Shown: positions 4,795-13,867, counted from the stretch's first letter. The stretch: DNA of 17,774 nucleotides from an uncultured Eubacterium sp. (GCA_934316925.1 CAKREC010000041.1:1-17774), one strand, 5' to 3'. Numbers and translations: made by a program. Notes: generated from the sequence alone by a model not told the origin.

Positions 4795-5862
4795 TTATTT
4801 TTCGTATATTTGTTTCCAAAATCCCTGAAATGCAACCGGAAGTGCCAGATCATTTGCCAGTTCTTCTTTTGACACCCATACAATATCTTGTGTCAGTTTT
4901 CCTGCCTGATCTGGCTTCATTTCCACACAATAACCGTTCATGTGCCACTCCACATGTGAAAAAATATGTTTCACCGGCTGCAGCTTTTGAATGTTTCCGT
5001 AAGAAATATCCTGCTCTTGTAAATATTCTTCCAATATTTTTTTTGTGAAATTTCCTTCTACCCATGGAAATTCCCACAAGCCGGCTAACAGTCCCCGATC
5101 CGATCGTTTACAGATGCCAACCTGACTGCCCTGCATAGGGATAAACACCGTTTTCTTTTCAATTTTTCTCGCTTTTTTCTGCGTTTTTACCGGCAATTCC
5201 ATTACCCGATCCTGAATTCTTGCCTGACATTTTTCCCGGATCGGACATTGCTCACACTTAGCCATTCCATTTGGAATACAGATCGTTTCTCCCAATTCCA
5301 TGATCCCCTGGTTAAAATCACCCGGCTTATCTCCGGGGATTACCGCCATGATCGATCGCTCCACTTTGTGACGCAACGCCATCTTCATAATATCTTCTTC
5401 ACAGTTGAGATACCGCATCAGAACACGAAGCACATTGCCATCGACCGCTGGCGCCGGTACACGATATGCAATCGAAGCAACTGCCCCAGCTGTATAATTG
5501 CCGATTCCGGGAAGTTTTTTCAATTCCTCATAGGAATCCGGCAAGGCCCCATCATATTCTTCCATCACAAGTCTCGCCGCCTTTTTCATATTTTTCACGC
5601 GGCTGTAATAACCAAGTCCCTCCCACAATTTGAGCAGTTCCTCATCCGATATCTCTGCCAGATCCCGGATCTGTGGCAATCGTTCAATAAATTTTGCATA
5701 ATACGCCTTTACTGCCTCAATCCTTGTTTGCTGCAGCATGATCTCCGAAACCCAGACATGATAAGGACTAGGAGCATCCCGCCAGGGCATGCTCCTATGA
5801 TTTTTCCCATACCACTCGCATATGGGAGTTACAATATCTTTTAGTTGAAAAATAGTCTCCAT
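4795..5862 (-). CDS. mutY: Adenine DNA glycosylase MutY
   Basis: Removes adenine mispaired with 8-oxoguanine, preventing G-to-T mutation. Visible in the 355 residues are E40 in SEIMLQQT (the catalytic acid), the helix-hairpin-helix LPGIGNYTAGAV (118-128), catalytic D141 in AVDGNVLRV and the iron-sulfur cysteines C195, C203, C206 and C212. The C-terminal part (from about 235) is the NUDIX-like domain that recognises 8-oxoguanine, including FSHVEWHM. Spacing of the first two cysteines is one residue longer than in E. coli, which I believe is a common clostridial variant. The gene starts 5 bases after the stop of the sigma-like gene, and its ribosome site AGGGAGA overlaps that gene's end, so the two are translated from one message. 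Confidence 0.94.
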   Translation of the reverse strand: METIFQLKDIVTPICEWYGKNHRSMPWRDAPSPYHVWVSEIMLQQTRIEAVKAYYAKFIERLPQIRDLAEISDEELLKLWEGLGYYSRVKNMKKAARLVMEEYDGALPDSYEELKKLPGIGNYTAGAVASIAYRVPAPAVDGNVLRVLMRYLNCEEDIMKMALRHKVERSIMAVIPGDKPGDFNQGIMELGETICIPNGMAKCEQCPIREKCQARIQDRVMELPVKTQKKARKIEKKTVFIPMQGSQVGICKRSDRGLLAGLWEFPWVEGNFTKKILEEYLQEQDISYGNIQKLQPVKHIFSHVEWHMNGYCVEMKPDQAGKLTQDIVWVSKEELANDLALPVAFQGFWKQIYEK

Positions 5863-5867
5863 GTAGT

Positions 5868-6623
5868 CTATTCTCCCTGACCCAGTTCGATCTTATCCTT
5901 GGAAAAATCTACATACATCTGAATTTCTTCTCGATCCATATGCGTAAATTCCATGAGTTCTTCCATGGTCGCTACCCGGCCATATTCTTCCGCCAAGGCT
6001 CTGGTTGCCTCCAGTAAAAGATTCATCCTTGCAACGACCGAATGGATACTGTCATCATCAGATAATTGCTCATCCACAAGCTCGATCAACCGGCTTTTTA
6101 CCGCATGATCAATGGCAACTGAATAATCCAGTACCTCCTGGTTGCCACACAGCATATTTACGCAGGTCATCAGTTCAAGGTTAGCTTCCTGTATCAGATC
6201 CTCAAGCAATACACCACGGCCTTTGTACTGATCCGCTATCTTTGCCACATGTGACAAGTGTGCTTCCACAACAGACGCCACAGCTCCTTCTTCGCCACCA
6301 CGCAATGAAAGAAATAACGCTTCCCGCTCCGGATCCGTGTATACTGGCAACTGCTCCAGCTCTTCCCAGTACATTTTCAAATATTTTGAATCTGCTTTTT
6401 TATTTTCTTTCCTGCCATCTGCTGATTCGGTGATCTTCTTTTCCGCTCCGTCAACTTCAATATTATGTTCGGAAAGATAAGCATAAACCAATGACTGCTG
6501 CTCCTCTGTCAAATTCAGATCAGAGCAATAATCATCAACCTCTTCTTTTGTCAGAAGATTTTCCTTGGTACGCCCAAGCTCGATCAAGTCTGCCATCTGT
6601 TGTAAAAACTTCTGCTGATCCAT
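5868..6623 (-). CDS. Sigma-70-like protein lacking region 4
   Basis: The 251-residue protein resembles a housekeeping sigma factor in pieces. Residues 20-57 (LLTKEEVDDYCSDLNL, EEQQSLVYAYL) look like region 1.1. Residues 96-152 look like region 2.1-2.2, ending in GRGVLLEDLIQEANLELM. Residues 193-246 match region 3 (LLLEATRALAEEYGRVATM, EELMEFTHM, REEIQMY). The stretch where region 2.3-2.4 should melt and read the -10 element (161-182) lacks the aromatic-rich YATWWIRQ signature, and the protein stops straight after region 3, so no -35-reading region 4 exists. It may be a degenerate or regulatory sigma, perhaps binding core polymerase without normal promoter recognition. AGGAGG lies 6 bases before the ATG. 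It sits 35 bases after the dehydrogenase gene and 5 before mutY. The family likeness is clear; the role is unknown. Confidence 0.75.
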   Translation of the reverse strand: MDQQKFLQQMADLIELGRTKENLLTKEEVDDYCSDLNLTEEQQSLVYAYLSEHNIEVDGAEKKITESADGRKENKKADSKYLKMYWEELEQLPVYTDPEREALFLSLRGGEEGAVASVVEAHLSHVAKIADQYKGRGVLLEDLIQEANLELMTCVNMLCGNQEVLDYSVAIDHAVKSRLIELVDEQLSDDDSIHSVVARMNLLLEATRALAEEYGRVATMEELMEFTHMDREEIQMYVDFSKDKIELGQGE

Positions 6624-6658
6624 AGTTTTCCTCCTGAATAATGTAGCGCCCCTCGCCT

Positions 6659-7828
6659 TTACAAAGCGCTTTTATAGATTGCAATAACGTCCTTTTTCGC
6701 AAGCTTTACATAGTTTCCTTCTGTCTTGCGACTGCCAAGTAACTTATCCGTCATTTTTTCTATATCTTCTTCTTTTGCGCCAATCTCTGCAAATGTGCTC
6801 GGCATATCAATACTCTTCAAGAATTTTTCAAATGCTTCGATTCCTTTTAATGCCGTTGCTTTTGGATCTTTTTCATCCAACGGAATGTCCCATACACGTG
6901 TAGCAAACTGCACAAGTTTGTCCGGATTGATCTCCAGGACATACCGCATCCATTTTGGTGCTATCACAGCCAGACCAGCACCGTGAGTCACATCATAAAG
7001 TGCAGACAGCTCATGCTCAATATGGTGGCTTGCCCAGTCCTGAACGCGGCCTACACCACAGACATTATTATGTGCCAGCATACCTGTCCACATAATGTTG
7101 GCTCTGGCATCATAATTGTTCGGATCCGCCATAACTCTAGGCGCTTCATAGATCATCGTTTTCAAAAGACCTTCGCACAATCGATCGGTCACTTCCACTT
7201 CTGTCGTATTGGAAAAATAACGTTCACAAATATGAATCATAATGTCTGTTGCGCCGGCAGCAGTCTGATACGGTGGCAGTGAGCAGGTAAGTTCCGGATT
7301 CAATATCGAAAATTTAGGACGAAGCAGATCACTTTTCGTTCCTTTCTTGATCTGCGTTTCTTCATCGGTGATAACCGTATTCGGAGATCCTTCGCTTCCG
7401 GCCGCTGCAATCGTAAGAATGGTTCCAATCGGAAGAGCTTTCTCTACTTTTGCTTTTCCACGGTAAAAATCCATAAAATCGCCGTCATACAAGCTTCCAG
7501 CCGCGATCGCTTTGGATGAATCAATCGTACTTCCGCCACCGACAGCCAGGATAAAGTCTACTTTTTCTTTTTTGCAAAGTTCCACGCCTTCATAGACTAA
7601 GCCACTTCTTGGATTTGGTTTTACTCCTCCCAGCTCAACAAAAGGAATTCCCGCTTTCTGTAATACATTTACGACACGATCATACAATCCGTTCCGTTTG
7701 ATCGAGCCTCCACCATAATGGAGCAATACCTTGCTTCCTCCAAATTTTGTGATCAGCTCTGCCACATGCTCTTCGGCTCCTTTTCCAAAATCAAAATACG
7801 TCGGTGCATAAAATGTAAAATTATCCAT
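6659..7828 (-). CDS. Iron-containing alcohol dehydrogenase, butanol-dehydrogenase type
   Basis: A type III (iron-dependent) alcohol dehydrogenase, likely reducing acetaldehyde or butyraldehyde with NAD(P)H to dispose of fermentation electrons. Visible features are the nucleotide-binding GGGSTIDSSKAIA, the metal-ligand region ATDIMIH and two further histidine ligands in HHIEHELSALYD and THGAG. The length of 389 residues and the motif set match the BdhA/YugJ group. I place the start at 7828 (MDNFTFYAPTYF) because GGAGA (7841-7837) lies 8 bases upstream; a longer start at 7843 has no ribosome site and would place this one inside the gene. A good promoter lies upstream. The sigma-like gene and mutY follow closely and may share its transcript. 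Substrate is not readable from sequence. Confidence 0.9.
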   Translation of the reverse strand: MDNFTFYAPTYFDFGKGAEEHVAELITKFGGSKVLLHYGGGSIKRNGLYDRVVNVLQKAGIPFVELGGVKPNPRSGLVYEGVELCKKEKVDFILAVGGGSTIDSSKAIAAGSLYDGDFMDFYRGKAKVEKALPIGTILTIAAAGSEGSPNTVITDEETQIKKGTKSDLLRPKFSILNPELTCSLPPYQTAAGATDIMIHICERYFSNTTEVEVTDRLCEGLLKTMIYEAPRVMADPNNYDARANIMWTGMLAHNNVCGVGRVQDWASHHIEHELSALYDVTHGAGLAVIAPKWMRYVLEINPDKLVQFATRVWDIPLDEKDPKATALKGIEAFEKFLKSIDMPSTFAEIGAKEEDIEKMTDKLLGSRKTEGNYVKLAKKDVIAIYKSAL

Positions 7829-7869
7829 ATCATTTATCTCCATTTCTATAAATTCAAAACACTACGTAT

Positions 7870-7898
7870 AGTATATCGTTTTCCATTCACATTTGCAA
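7870..7898 (-). promoter_or_regulatory. Sigma-A promoter of the alcohol dehydrogenase gene
   Basis: On the minus strand, TTGCAA (7898-7893) and TATACT (7875-7870) with a 17-base spacer, about 40 bases upstream of the chosen start codon. Confidence 0.7.
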
Positions 7899-7940
7899 TT
7901 TTTTCATGATTGAATTTCAAATGTACCCTAAAATACAAAT

Positions 7941-7970
7941 AAAGTCCCAAATGAAATCATTTGAGACTTT
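7941..7970 (-). terminator. Terminator after tRNA-Gly
   Basis: The minus strand folds as AAAGTCTCAAATGA/TCATTTGGGACTTT with a two-base loop (one G-U pair), followed by an interrupted T-rich stretch. It lies just 3' of the tRNA and upstream of the dehydrogenase promoter. Confidence 0.65.
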
Positions 7971-7982
7971 ATAAAATAAAAG

Positions 7983-8055
<73 letters not shown>

Positions 8056-8084
8056 ATTTTGCATCTGTGTCAGACACAATTGGT

Positions 8085-8113
8085 ATATTATCATATCTTA
8101 TATTATATGTCAA
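8085..8113 (-). promoter_or_regulatory. Sigma-A promoter of tRNA-Gly
   Basis: Perfect -35 box TTGACA (8113-8108), 17-base spacer, -10 box TAATAT (8090-8085) on the minus strand, about 30 bases before the mature tRNA 5' end. It lies just past the tpiA terminator. Confidence 0.8.
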
Positions 8114-8135
8114 ATACTTTTTTCACAAAAACAAT

Positions 8136-8181
8136 AAAACGCCACAAAATACGATTCCAATGGTAGTATTCGTGACGTTTT
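8136..8181 (-). terminator. Terminator after tpiA
   Basis: The minus strand forms a long stem (AAAACGTCACGAATAC against GTATTTTGTGGCGTTTT, with G-U pairs and one bulge), followed by ATTGTTTTT. It closes the gap-pgk-tpiA group. Confidence 0.75.
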
Positions 8182-8214
8182 ACTGCTAACTATAATAAAT
8201 ATTTCATTTCGAAA

Positions 8215-8958
8215 CTATGCATTTACGATTTTACCAAAATCCGGTTTTAAGGACGCTCCTCCTACCAGACCACCATCAATATTCGGTTCCGCAAGAAGTT
8301 CTGCCGCATTTTCTGAATTCATAGAGCCGCCGTAAAGAATATGAATCTTTTCTGCTGTCTCTTCATCATACATCTTACAGATCAGTTCACGGATCACACC
8401 ACATACTTCATCTGCCTGGCTGGCCGATGCTGTCTCTCCGGTGCCAATGGCCCAGATCGGTTCATAAGCGATCACTGCTTCTTTTGCCTGCTCCTTTGTG
8501 ACATTCTGAAGTGCGATCTTGATCTGGCTGCAGATCCATTCAACATATACACCTTGCTGTCTCTGTTTTAAAGATTCACCGCAGCAAATGATCGGTGTAA
8601 TGCCATGCTCCAGAGCTTTTAAAACTTTTTTATTTACAGTTTCATCCGTCTCTGCAAAATATTCTCTTCTCTCTGAATGTCCGACAATGACATAGTGAAT
8701 TCCGGCATCTGTGAGCATTTTAGGTGAAATCTCACCAGTATACGGACCAGTCTCTTCGTAGTACATATTTTGAGCCCCAATATTTATAGTACTACCCTTT
8801 GTTGTCTCTAATGCTGGAAAAATATCAATCGAAGGTACACAGAACACCACATCAACATCCTTATTATCCACTAATGGAAGGAGTTCTTTTAACAAAGCAA
8901 CTGCCTCACTTGGTGTATTATTCATCTTCCAATTCCCAGCAATAATTCTTCTACGCAT
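8215..8958 (-). CDS. tpiA: Triose-phosphate isomerase
   Basis: Interconverts dihydroxyacetone phosphate and glyceraldehyde 3-phosphate. The 247-residue barrel shows K11 in GNWKMN, catalytic H94 in VGHSERR, catalytic E166 in [11 protein letters not shown] (with the closing loop 6) and the phosphate-binding YGGSM and GLVGGASL. The start at 8958 ([13 protein letters not shown]) has AAAGGGG eight bases before it; a longer GTG start at 8976 would lie within that ribosome site region. It is last in the gap-pgk-tpiA series, 63 bases after pgk, with a terminator-like hairpin between. Confidence 0.97.
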   Translation of the reverse strand: MRRRIIAGNWKMNNTPSEAVALLKELLPLVDNKDVDVVFCVPSIDIFPALETTKGSTINIGAQNMYYEETGPYTGEISPKMLTDAGIHYVIVGHSERREYFAETDETVNKKVLKALEHGITPIICCGESLKQRQQGVYVEWICSQIKIALQNVTKEQAKEAVIAYEPIWAIGTGETASASQADEVCGVIRELICKMYDEETAEKIHILYGGSMNSENAAELLAEPNIDGGLVGGASLKPDFGKIVNA

Positions 8959-8985
8959 AATGCTTACCCCTTTCACATTATAAAA

Positions 8986-9014
8986 ATTGCGGCAATCAAC
9001 TAAATCGCCGCAAT
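8986..9014 (-). terminator. Terminator-like hairpin between pgk and tpiA
   Basis: On the minus strand ATTGCGGC and GCCGCAAT form a perfect 8-bp stem with a 13-base loop, followed by TTTTTA. It ends just before the tpiA ribosome site. No promoter for tpiA is evident after it, so it may be a partial terminator or a processing/stability element. Confidence 0.6.
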
Positions 9015-9021
9015 CTTTTAA

Positions 9022-10218
9022 TTATTTGTCGTTTGCTGCAGCAACACCTGGCAATTCTTTTCCCTCCAAAAATTCAAGAGAAGCACCGCCACCAGTGGAA
9101 ATATGAGTCATTTTATCGCCGAAGCCCAATGTGTTGCAGGCAGCTGCGCTGTCACCACCACCAATAATAGTCGTAGCGTCTTCCAGATCAGCCATAGCCT
9201 GTGCTACCGCAATCGTACCTTTAGCGAAATTAGGCATTTCAAAGCATCCCATAGGTCCGTTCCAAACTACGGTCTTAGCCCCTTTGATCGCATCTGCATA
9301 TAATTTAGCAGTTTTAGGTCCAATATCAAGACACATCATGTTGGCAGGAATTTCTCCAGGGCCACACTCTTTGATGTTTGCATCATTTGAAAATTCATCT
9401 GCTGCAATGTTATCAACCGGAATCAAAAGCTTAACACCTTTTTCAGCGGCTTTCTTTTCCATGTTAAGAGCATACTCTTTGTAATCTTCCTCCAACAAAG
9501 ATTTACCGATCTCTTCACCATGTGCAGCTAAGAATGTGTAAGCCATTCCACCACCGATGATAAGAGTATCTACTTTGTCCAAAAGATTTTCAATTACAGA
9601 AATCTTGGAAGAAACTTTTGATCCACCAAGAATAGCCACGAATGGTCTTTCCGGATTATTTACTGCATTTCCTAAGAAATCGATCTCTTTCTGCATCAAA
9701 TAACCAACTACAGCAGTGTCAACATACTTGGTAACACCTACGTTGGAACAATGAGCACGATGAGCAGTACCGAACGCATCATTTACAAATACGTCACAAA
9801 GAGAAGCAAGATCTTTCGAGAAAGCATCCTCATTTTTCGTCTCTTCTGCACGATAACGTGTATTCTCAAGAAGAACAACATCGCCATCTTTCATAGCAGC
9901 AACAGCAGCTTTTGCATTTTCGCCAACAACATTGTCATCTTTTGCAAAAACAACCTCCTGTTCTAACAGTTCTGACAATCTTTTTGCTACTGGAGCTAAT
10001 GACAACTCCGGTTTTGGTTCTCCTTTTGGCTTACCAAGGTGAGAGCAAAGAATCACTTTACCACCATCTGCAATCAATTTCTTGATCGTAGGAAGCGCAG
10101 CAACCAGACGATTCTCATCGGTAATCTTTCCATCCTGTAAAGGAACGTTAAAATCGCAACGAACTAAAACTTTCTGTCCTTTTACATTAATATCATCTAC
10201 TGATTTTTTGTTTAACAT
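9022..10218 (-). CDS. pgk: Phosphoglycerate kinase
   Basis: Transfers phosphate from 1,3-bisphosphoglycerate to ADP in glycolysis. The 398-residue protein opens with [10 protein letters not shown], contains HLGKPKGEP and [11 protein letters not shown] for the sugar-phosphate site, GGSKVSSKI and GGGMAYTFL in the hinge and nucleotide part, and ends with IGGGDSAAA and [18 protein letters not shown], which bind nucleotide phosphates. The start at 10218 ([20 protein letters not shown]) has GGAGG about 6 bases upstream; a longer in-frame start at 10281 would code through the hairpin of the gap-pgk leader and is rejected. It lies 91 bases after gap. Confidence 0.97.
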   Translation of the reverse strand: MLNKKSVDDINVKGQKVLVRCDFNVPLQDGKITDENRLVAALPTIKKLIADGGKVILCSHLGKPKGEPKPELSLAPVAKRLSELLEQEVVFAKDDNVVGENAKAAVAAMKDGDVVLLENTRYRAEETKNEDAFSKDLASLCDVFVNDAFGTAHRAHCSNVGVTKYVDTAVVGYLMQKEIDFLGNAVNNPERPFVAILGGSKVSSKISVIENLLDKVDTLIIGGGMAYTFLAAHGEEIGKSLLEEDYKEYALNMEKKAAEKGVKLLIPVDNIAADEFSNDANIKECGPGEIPANMMCLDIGPKTAKLYADAIKGAKTVVWNGPMGCFEMPNFAKGTIAVAQAMADLEDATTIIGGGDSAAACNTLGFGDKMTHISTGGGASLEFLEGKELPGVAAANDK

Positions 10219-10244
10219 AACAGACCTCCATTGTAATAATAAAA

Positions 10245-10269
10245 GAGTCCGGCCCAACAGACCGGACCC
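10245..10269 (-). terminator. Terminator-like hairpin between gap and pgk
   Basis: On the minus strand GGGTCCGG pairs with CCGGACTC (one G-U) around a 9-base loop, followed by TTTTATTATT. It lies about 25 bases before the pgk ribosome site. As with the hairpin between pgk and tpiA, it could reduce read-through so that gap is made in excess of pgk. Confidence 0.6.
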
Positions 10270-10309
10270 TTTCAGGATCATAACTAAATGAAACGAAATC
10301 CCATCTAAA

Positions 10310-11326
10310 TTAAGCTAACTCGCTGAAGTACTTAATTGTACGAACCATCTGGCTTGTGTAAGAGTTTTCGTTGTCATACCAAGAAACAACCTGTACTTCA
10401 TACAAGTCATCTGCAACTTTGGATACCATTGTCTGAGTAGCATCAAACAAAGAACCAAATCTCATACCTACGATATCAGAAGAAACGATCTCATCTTCGT
10501 TGTATCCGAAGGATTCGTTAGAAGCTGCTTTCATAGCTGCGTTGATTCCATCAACTGTGATGTCGCTACCCTTAACTACAGCAGTCAAAATTGTTGTAGA
10601 ACCTGTAGGAGTAGGAACACGCTGAGCAGAACCGATCAATTTGCCGTTCAATTCTGGAATAACAAGACCGATTGCTTTTGCTGCACCAGTGCTGTTTGGA
10701 ACGATGTTAACAGCTGCTGCACGAGATCTTCTCAAATCGCCTTTTCTCTGAGGACCATCAAGAGTCATCTGGTCACCTGTGTAAGCATGGATTGTAACCA
10801 TGATACCAGACTGGATCTCTGCATATTTGTTCAAAGCGTCTGCCATAGGAGCAAGACAGTTTGTTGTACAAGAAGCAGCGGAAATAATTGTATCTTCTGC
10901 TTTCAATGTATTGTGGTTTGTATTGTATACGATTGTAGGAAGGTCATTTCCTGCTGGAGCAGAGATAACAACTTTTCTAGCACCTGCATTGATGTGAGCC
11001 TGAGCTTTTTCTTTGGATGTATAGAATCCGGAACACTCAAGAACTACGTCTACACCAAGTTCTCCCCATGGGCAGTTGTTTGCATCTGGGAATGCATAGA
11101 TCTTAATCTCTTTTCCATCAACTGTGATAGAATCTTCACTTGCGGATACAGTATCAGCCTTCTCATATTTACCCTGAGAAGAATCATACTTCAACAAGTG
11201 AGCAAGCATCTTAGGGCTTGTCAAATCGTTAATTGCTACTACTTCATAACCTTCTGCACCGAACATCTGTCTGAATGCGAGACGACCGATACGGCCAAAA
11301 CCATTAATCGCTACTTTTACTGACAT
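10310..11326 (-). CDS. gap: Glyceraldehyde-3-phosphate dehydrogenase
   Basis: Oxidises glyceraldehyde 3-phosphate to 1,3-bisphosphoglycerate, reducing NAD. The 338-residue protein has the Rossmann start [16 protein letters not shown]34 in AINDLT (favouring NAD over NADP, as expected for the glycolytic enzyme), catalytic C153 in SAASCTTNC and H180 in TIHAYTGDQ, then [14 protein letters not shown] for the phosphate sites and the C-terminal [22 protein letters not shown] is 7 bases before the ATG. It is the first gene of the glycolytic set and has a well-formed promoter with a palindrome over the -35 box. Confidence 0.98.
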   Translation of the reverse strand: MSVKVAINGFGRIGRLAFRQMFGAEGYEVVAINDLTSPKMLAHLLKYDSSQGKYEKADTVSASEDSITVDGKEIKIYAFPDANNCPWGELGVDVVLECSGFYTSKEKAQAHINAGARKVVISAPAGNDLPTIVYNTNHNTLKAEDTIISAASCTTNCLAPMADALNKYAEIQSGIMVTIHAYTGDQMTLDGPQRKGDLRRSRAAAVNIVPNSTGAAKAIGLVIPELNGKLIGSAQRVPTPTGSTTILTAVVKGSDITVDGINAAMKAASNESFGYNEDEIVSSDIVGMRFGSLFDATQTMVSKVADDLYEVQVVSWYDNENSYTSQMVRTIKYFSELA

Positions 11327-11391
11327 GATATTTCCTCCTAATAATAGTTAAAGATTTAGTTTGTTAATTTTTACACAAACTCGTTAGTATT

Positions 11392-11420
11392 ATTTTACCC
11401 AAATCTCCTTGAAAATTCAA
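11392..11420 (-). promoter_or_regulatory. Sigma-A promoter of gap
   Basis: On the minus strand, TTGAAT (11420-11415), 17 bases, TAAAAT (11397-11392). The leader to the gap start codon is about 60 bases. Confidence 0.65.
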
Positions 11421-11422
11421 GG
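11407..11422. promoter_or_regulatory. Palindrome over the gap -35 box, possible operator
   Basis: CCTTGAA-AA-TTCAAGG is a perfect 7+7 inverted repeat that covers the -35 box. It has no T-run in the glgA direction, so it does not look like the glgA terminator. A repressor bound here would compete with polymerase. The regulator is unknown. Confidence 0.4.
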
Positions 11423-11445
11423 GGAAATATGGATTTTTTTAACAT

Positions 11446-12882
11446 TTACATTCTATTATACAAGTCTTCGTATTTTCTGGCTGAATTATTCCACGAAAAG
11501 TCCATCGCCATGCCACGGTCAATGATCTTGTTCCATTCTCTCTTTCGATTGAAATACACACTCTTGGCATAACGGATCGTATCTAACATTTCATGCGCAT
11601 TATAATTGGCAAATGAGAATCCTGTTCCGGTACTTTCATATTCATTGTATGGCTGTACCGTATCCCGAAGACCTCCTGTCTCACGCACAATCGGAACCGT
11701 TCCATATCGCAGGCTCATCAACTGGCTTAAGCCACAAGGCTCAAACAAAGACGGCATAAGAAACGCGTCACACGAAGCATAGATCTTATGTGACCGTTCA
11801 TTGGAATAATAAATATTCGCCGATACGCGGTCCGGATATTTCCATGCGAAGTGACGGAACAGATGCTCATACTTCTCTTCCCCTGTCCCCAGTACAACTA
11901 ACTGCGTATCTTCTGCACAGATCTCTTCAATGACATAATCGATCAGGTCAAATCCCTTTTGATCTGTCAGACGGGAAACAATACCGATCATAAATTTCTT
12001 GTCATCCTGCGCAAGACCAAGTTCTTTTTGAAGTGCACGTTTATTCTTGATCTTTTCCTTGCGGAATGTCCTTGCATCATAATGATGTTCGATCAGCGGG
12101 TCAGTGGCCGGATTGTATTCATTGTAATCCAGACCGTTCACAATGCCGGTAAGGCAATTTGCCCTTGCATTGATCAAGCCATCCAGCTTTTCCCCATAGA
12201 ATGGCATCTTGATCTCTTCTGCATACGTGTCACTGACCGTAGTGATCTGATCTGCATATACCAAACCACCTTTGAGATAGTTGGCATCTCCATAGGCTTC
12301 TAACTTGTCAGATGTGAAATAATAAGCATCGAGTCCTGCCGTATCCATCACGGTCTTTAAATCCCAAACACCTTGGAATTTGAGATTATGTATCGTCATG
12401 ATCGTCTTAATCCCACGGAAAAACTCGCCCTGCTGGAACGAATCTTTCAGGTAAACCGGGATCAATCCGGTCTGCCAGTCATGACAGTGGATAATGTCCG
12501 GTCGGAAATCGATCACCGGCAATGTTGACAGTACTGCTTTGTCAAAAAAAGCAAATTTCTCAATATCCTGATAGATCTCCCCGTATGGGCGGTCCCCACA
12601 AAAATAGTATTCATTGTCAAGGAAATAAAAAATCACGCCATCTAACTCAAGTTTGAACACTCCTACATACTGTCTACGCCAGGATAATTCCAGATAGAAA
12701 TTGGTGATATACTCCATCTGGTCTTTATACTGCTGCGGAATCGCTGTATATTTTGGCATCATAACCCGAACATCAAATTCATCTTTGTTAAAATACTTTG
12801 GCAGAGAACCAACTACATCTGCCAGTCCTCCCGTCTTCATAAACGGTACACACTCAGAAGCTGCAAATAAAACTTTCTTCAC
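11446..12882 (-). CDS. glgA: Glycogen synthase (ADP-glucose type, GT5)
   Basis: Extends alpha-1,4-glucan from ADP-glucose, making storage glycogen. The 478-residue protein begins MKKVLFAASECVPFMKTGGLADV, with the K-T-G-G-L motif (16-20) that binds ADP-glucose. The second Rossmann half has GIVSRLTDQKGFDLI and PSLFEPCGLSQLMSLRYGT, with the conserved glutamate of the retaining GT-B fold, then VRETGGLRDTV. The length is normal. The first codon is GTG (12882), with GGGGAGA five bases upstream. No glgC, glgD or glgB is beside it, so it is a stand-alone copy here. A TATAAT lies upstream at about 12924-12930 on the minus strand, but no good -35 box goes with it. Confidence 0.95.
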   Translation of the reverse strand: MKKVLFAASECVPFMKTGGLADVVGSLPKYFNKDEFDVRVMMPKYTAIPQQYKDQMEYITNFYLELSWRRQYVGVFKLELDGVIFYFLDNEYYFCGDRPYGEIYQDIEKFAFFDKAVLSTLPVIDFRPDIIHCHDWQTGLIPVYLKDSFQQGEFFRGIKTIMTIHNLKFQGVWDLKTVMDTAGLDAYYFTSDKLEAYGDANYLKGGLVYADQITTVSDTYAEEIKMPFYGEKLDGLINARANCLTGIVNGLDYNEYNPATDPLIEHHYDARTFRKEKIKNKRALQKELGLAQDDKKFMIGIVSRLTDQKGFDLIDYVIEEICAEDTQLVVLGTGEEKYEHLFRHFAWKYPDRVSANIYYSNERSHKIYASCDAFLMPSLFEPCGLSQLMSLRYGTVPIVRETGGLRDTVQPYNEYESTGTGFSFANYNAHEMLDTIRYAKSVYFNRKREWNKIIDRGMAMDFSWNNSARKYEDLYNRM

Positions 12883-12992
12883 GCTAGTCTCCCCTTTCTT
12901 ACATTATAGTCCAATACCTGTCTATATTATACTATATTTGACCTGCAGAGGAAAGCAAAAAAGCCTTCTTTCACAATTTTTTTATTTTTATG

Positions 12993-13787
12993 TTATGCCC
13001 GCCGCTTCTGTTCTAACCGGATCTTATCCGCGATCATGGCTACAAATTCAGAATTGGTCGGTTTTCCTTTGCCATTATTCACCGTATAGCCAAACAGTTC
13101 ATCGATCGTATCCACTTTGCCGCGGCTCCATGCCACTTCGATCGCATGCCGGATCGCACGTTCCACACGACTTGGCGTCGTATCATGTTGTTTGGCGATG
13201 GAAGGATACAGAATTTTTGTGATCGAATTCAACATCTCCTGATCATCCACCGACATCAGGATGGCATCCCGCAGATACTGATACCCTTTAATGTGAGCCG
13301 GGACTCCGATCTCATGAATGATGTTGGTAACATTGGATTCCAGGTTATAACGAACAAGTTCATCATGACGACTCTGTTCTTTTCCTCTTCCGACATAGGC
13401 ATTGGCCACGCCTGGCTTGAAATACTGAACATGTCGCAGGATCATCTGTTTGTCGAACGGTTTTAAGATATAATACGCCGCCCCTAATTCAAATGCCCGG
13501 TTGGTGATCCCATCCTGAACAATACCGGAAACAACAATAACCTCCGGTCTTTTCTTCAAGGTGGCATCCTGCCGAAGATGCTCCAGAACTCCGATCCCGT
13601 CCAGCTTAGGCATAATAAGATCAAGCAGAACAAGGTCAGGTTCTGTTTCGCGGATCATCCCCAAAGCCTCCTGACCATCTTCTGCTTTTCCAACAACTTG
13701 AATTTCATCGTCATCCGTGAGTATTGATTCCAGCGAAGAAGTCATTCTTTTATTGTCATCAACAATCAATACTTTCAGTTTCGTCAT
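12993..13787 (-). CDS. spo0A: Sporulation response regulator Spo0A
   Basis: Master transcription factor of endospore entry. The 264-residue protein has a receiver domain with the acidic pair D10-D11, phospho-acceptor D56 in LLDLIMP and K109 in ILKPFD, then a C-terminal effector domain typical only of Spo0A. That domain has the helix-turn-helix around [20 protein letters not shown] and the conserved [18 protein letters not shown] and [22 protein letters not shown] is about 8 bases before the ATG. A sigma-A promoter with a candidate 0A box lies upstream, which would fit autoregulation. It normally follows spoIVB; here an alpha-galactosidase gene separates them. Confidence 0.98.
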   Translation of the reverse strand: MTKLKVLIVDDNKRMTSSLESILTDDDEIQVVGKAEDGQEALGMIRETEPDLVLLDLIMPKLDGIGVLEHLRQDATLKKRPEVIVVSGIVQDGITNRAFELGAAYYILKPFDKQMILRHVQYFKPGVANAYVGRGKEQSRHDELVRYNLESNVTNIIHEIGVPAHIKGYQYLRDAILMSVDDQEMLNSITKILYPSIAKQHDTTPSRVERAIRHAIEVAWSRGKVDTIDELFGYTVNNGKGKPTNSEFVAMIADKIRLEQKRRA

Positions 13788-13838
13788 TCCTATACCTCCA
13801 ATTAAAATATAAATTTTTTATAAACAACTTTTAGGTAC

Positions 13839-13867
13839 AGTATAACCGCTATTTTTCGATAAATCAA
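13839..13867 (-). promoter_or_regulatory. Sigma-A promoter of spo0A
   Basis: On the minus strand, TTGATT (13867-13862), 17 bases, TATACT (13844-13839). An AT-only stretch of about 50 bases (13870-13920) lies upstream and could act as an UP element. No sigma-H promoter was found. Confidence 0.65.
13853..13863 (-). promoter_or_regulatory. Candidate 0A box in the spo0A promoter
   Basis: The minus strand reads TTTATCGAAAA, one base off the Spo0A-binding consensus TTTGTCGAAAA. It lies between the -35 and -10 boxes of the spo0A promoter, where binding by Spo0A~P would be expected to repress. Confidence 0.45.

Noticed and set aside
5248..5844. Plus-strand open frame of 198 codons inside mutY
   Set aside because: Antisense to conserved MutY motifs and without a ribosome site or domain.
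10787..11323. Long plus-strand open frame across gap
   Set aside because: It is antisense to highly conserved gap codons; its cysteine-rich product has no recognisable domain. An artefact of codon use.
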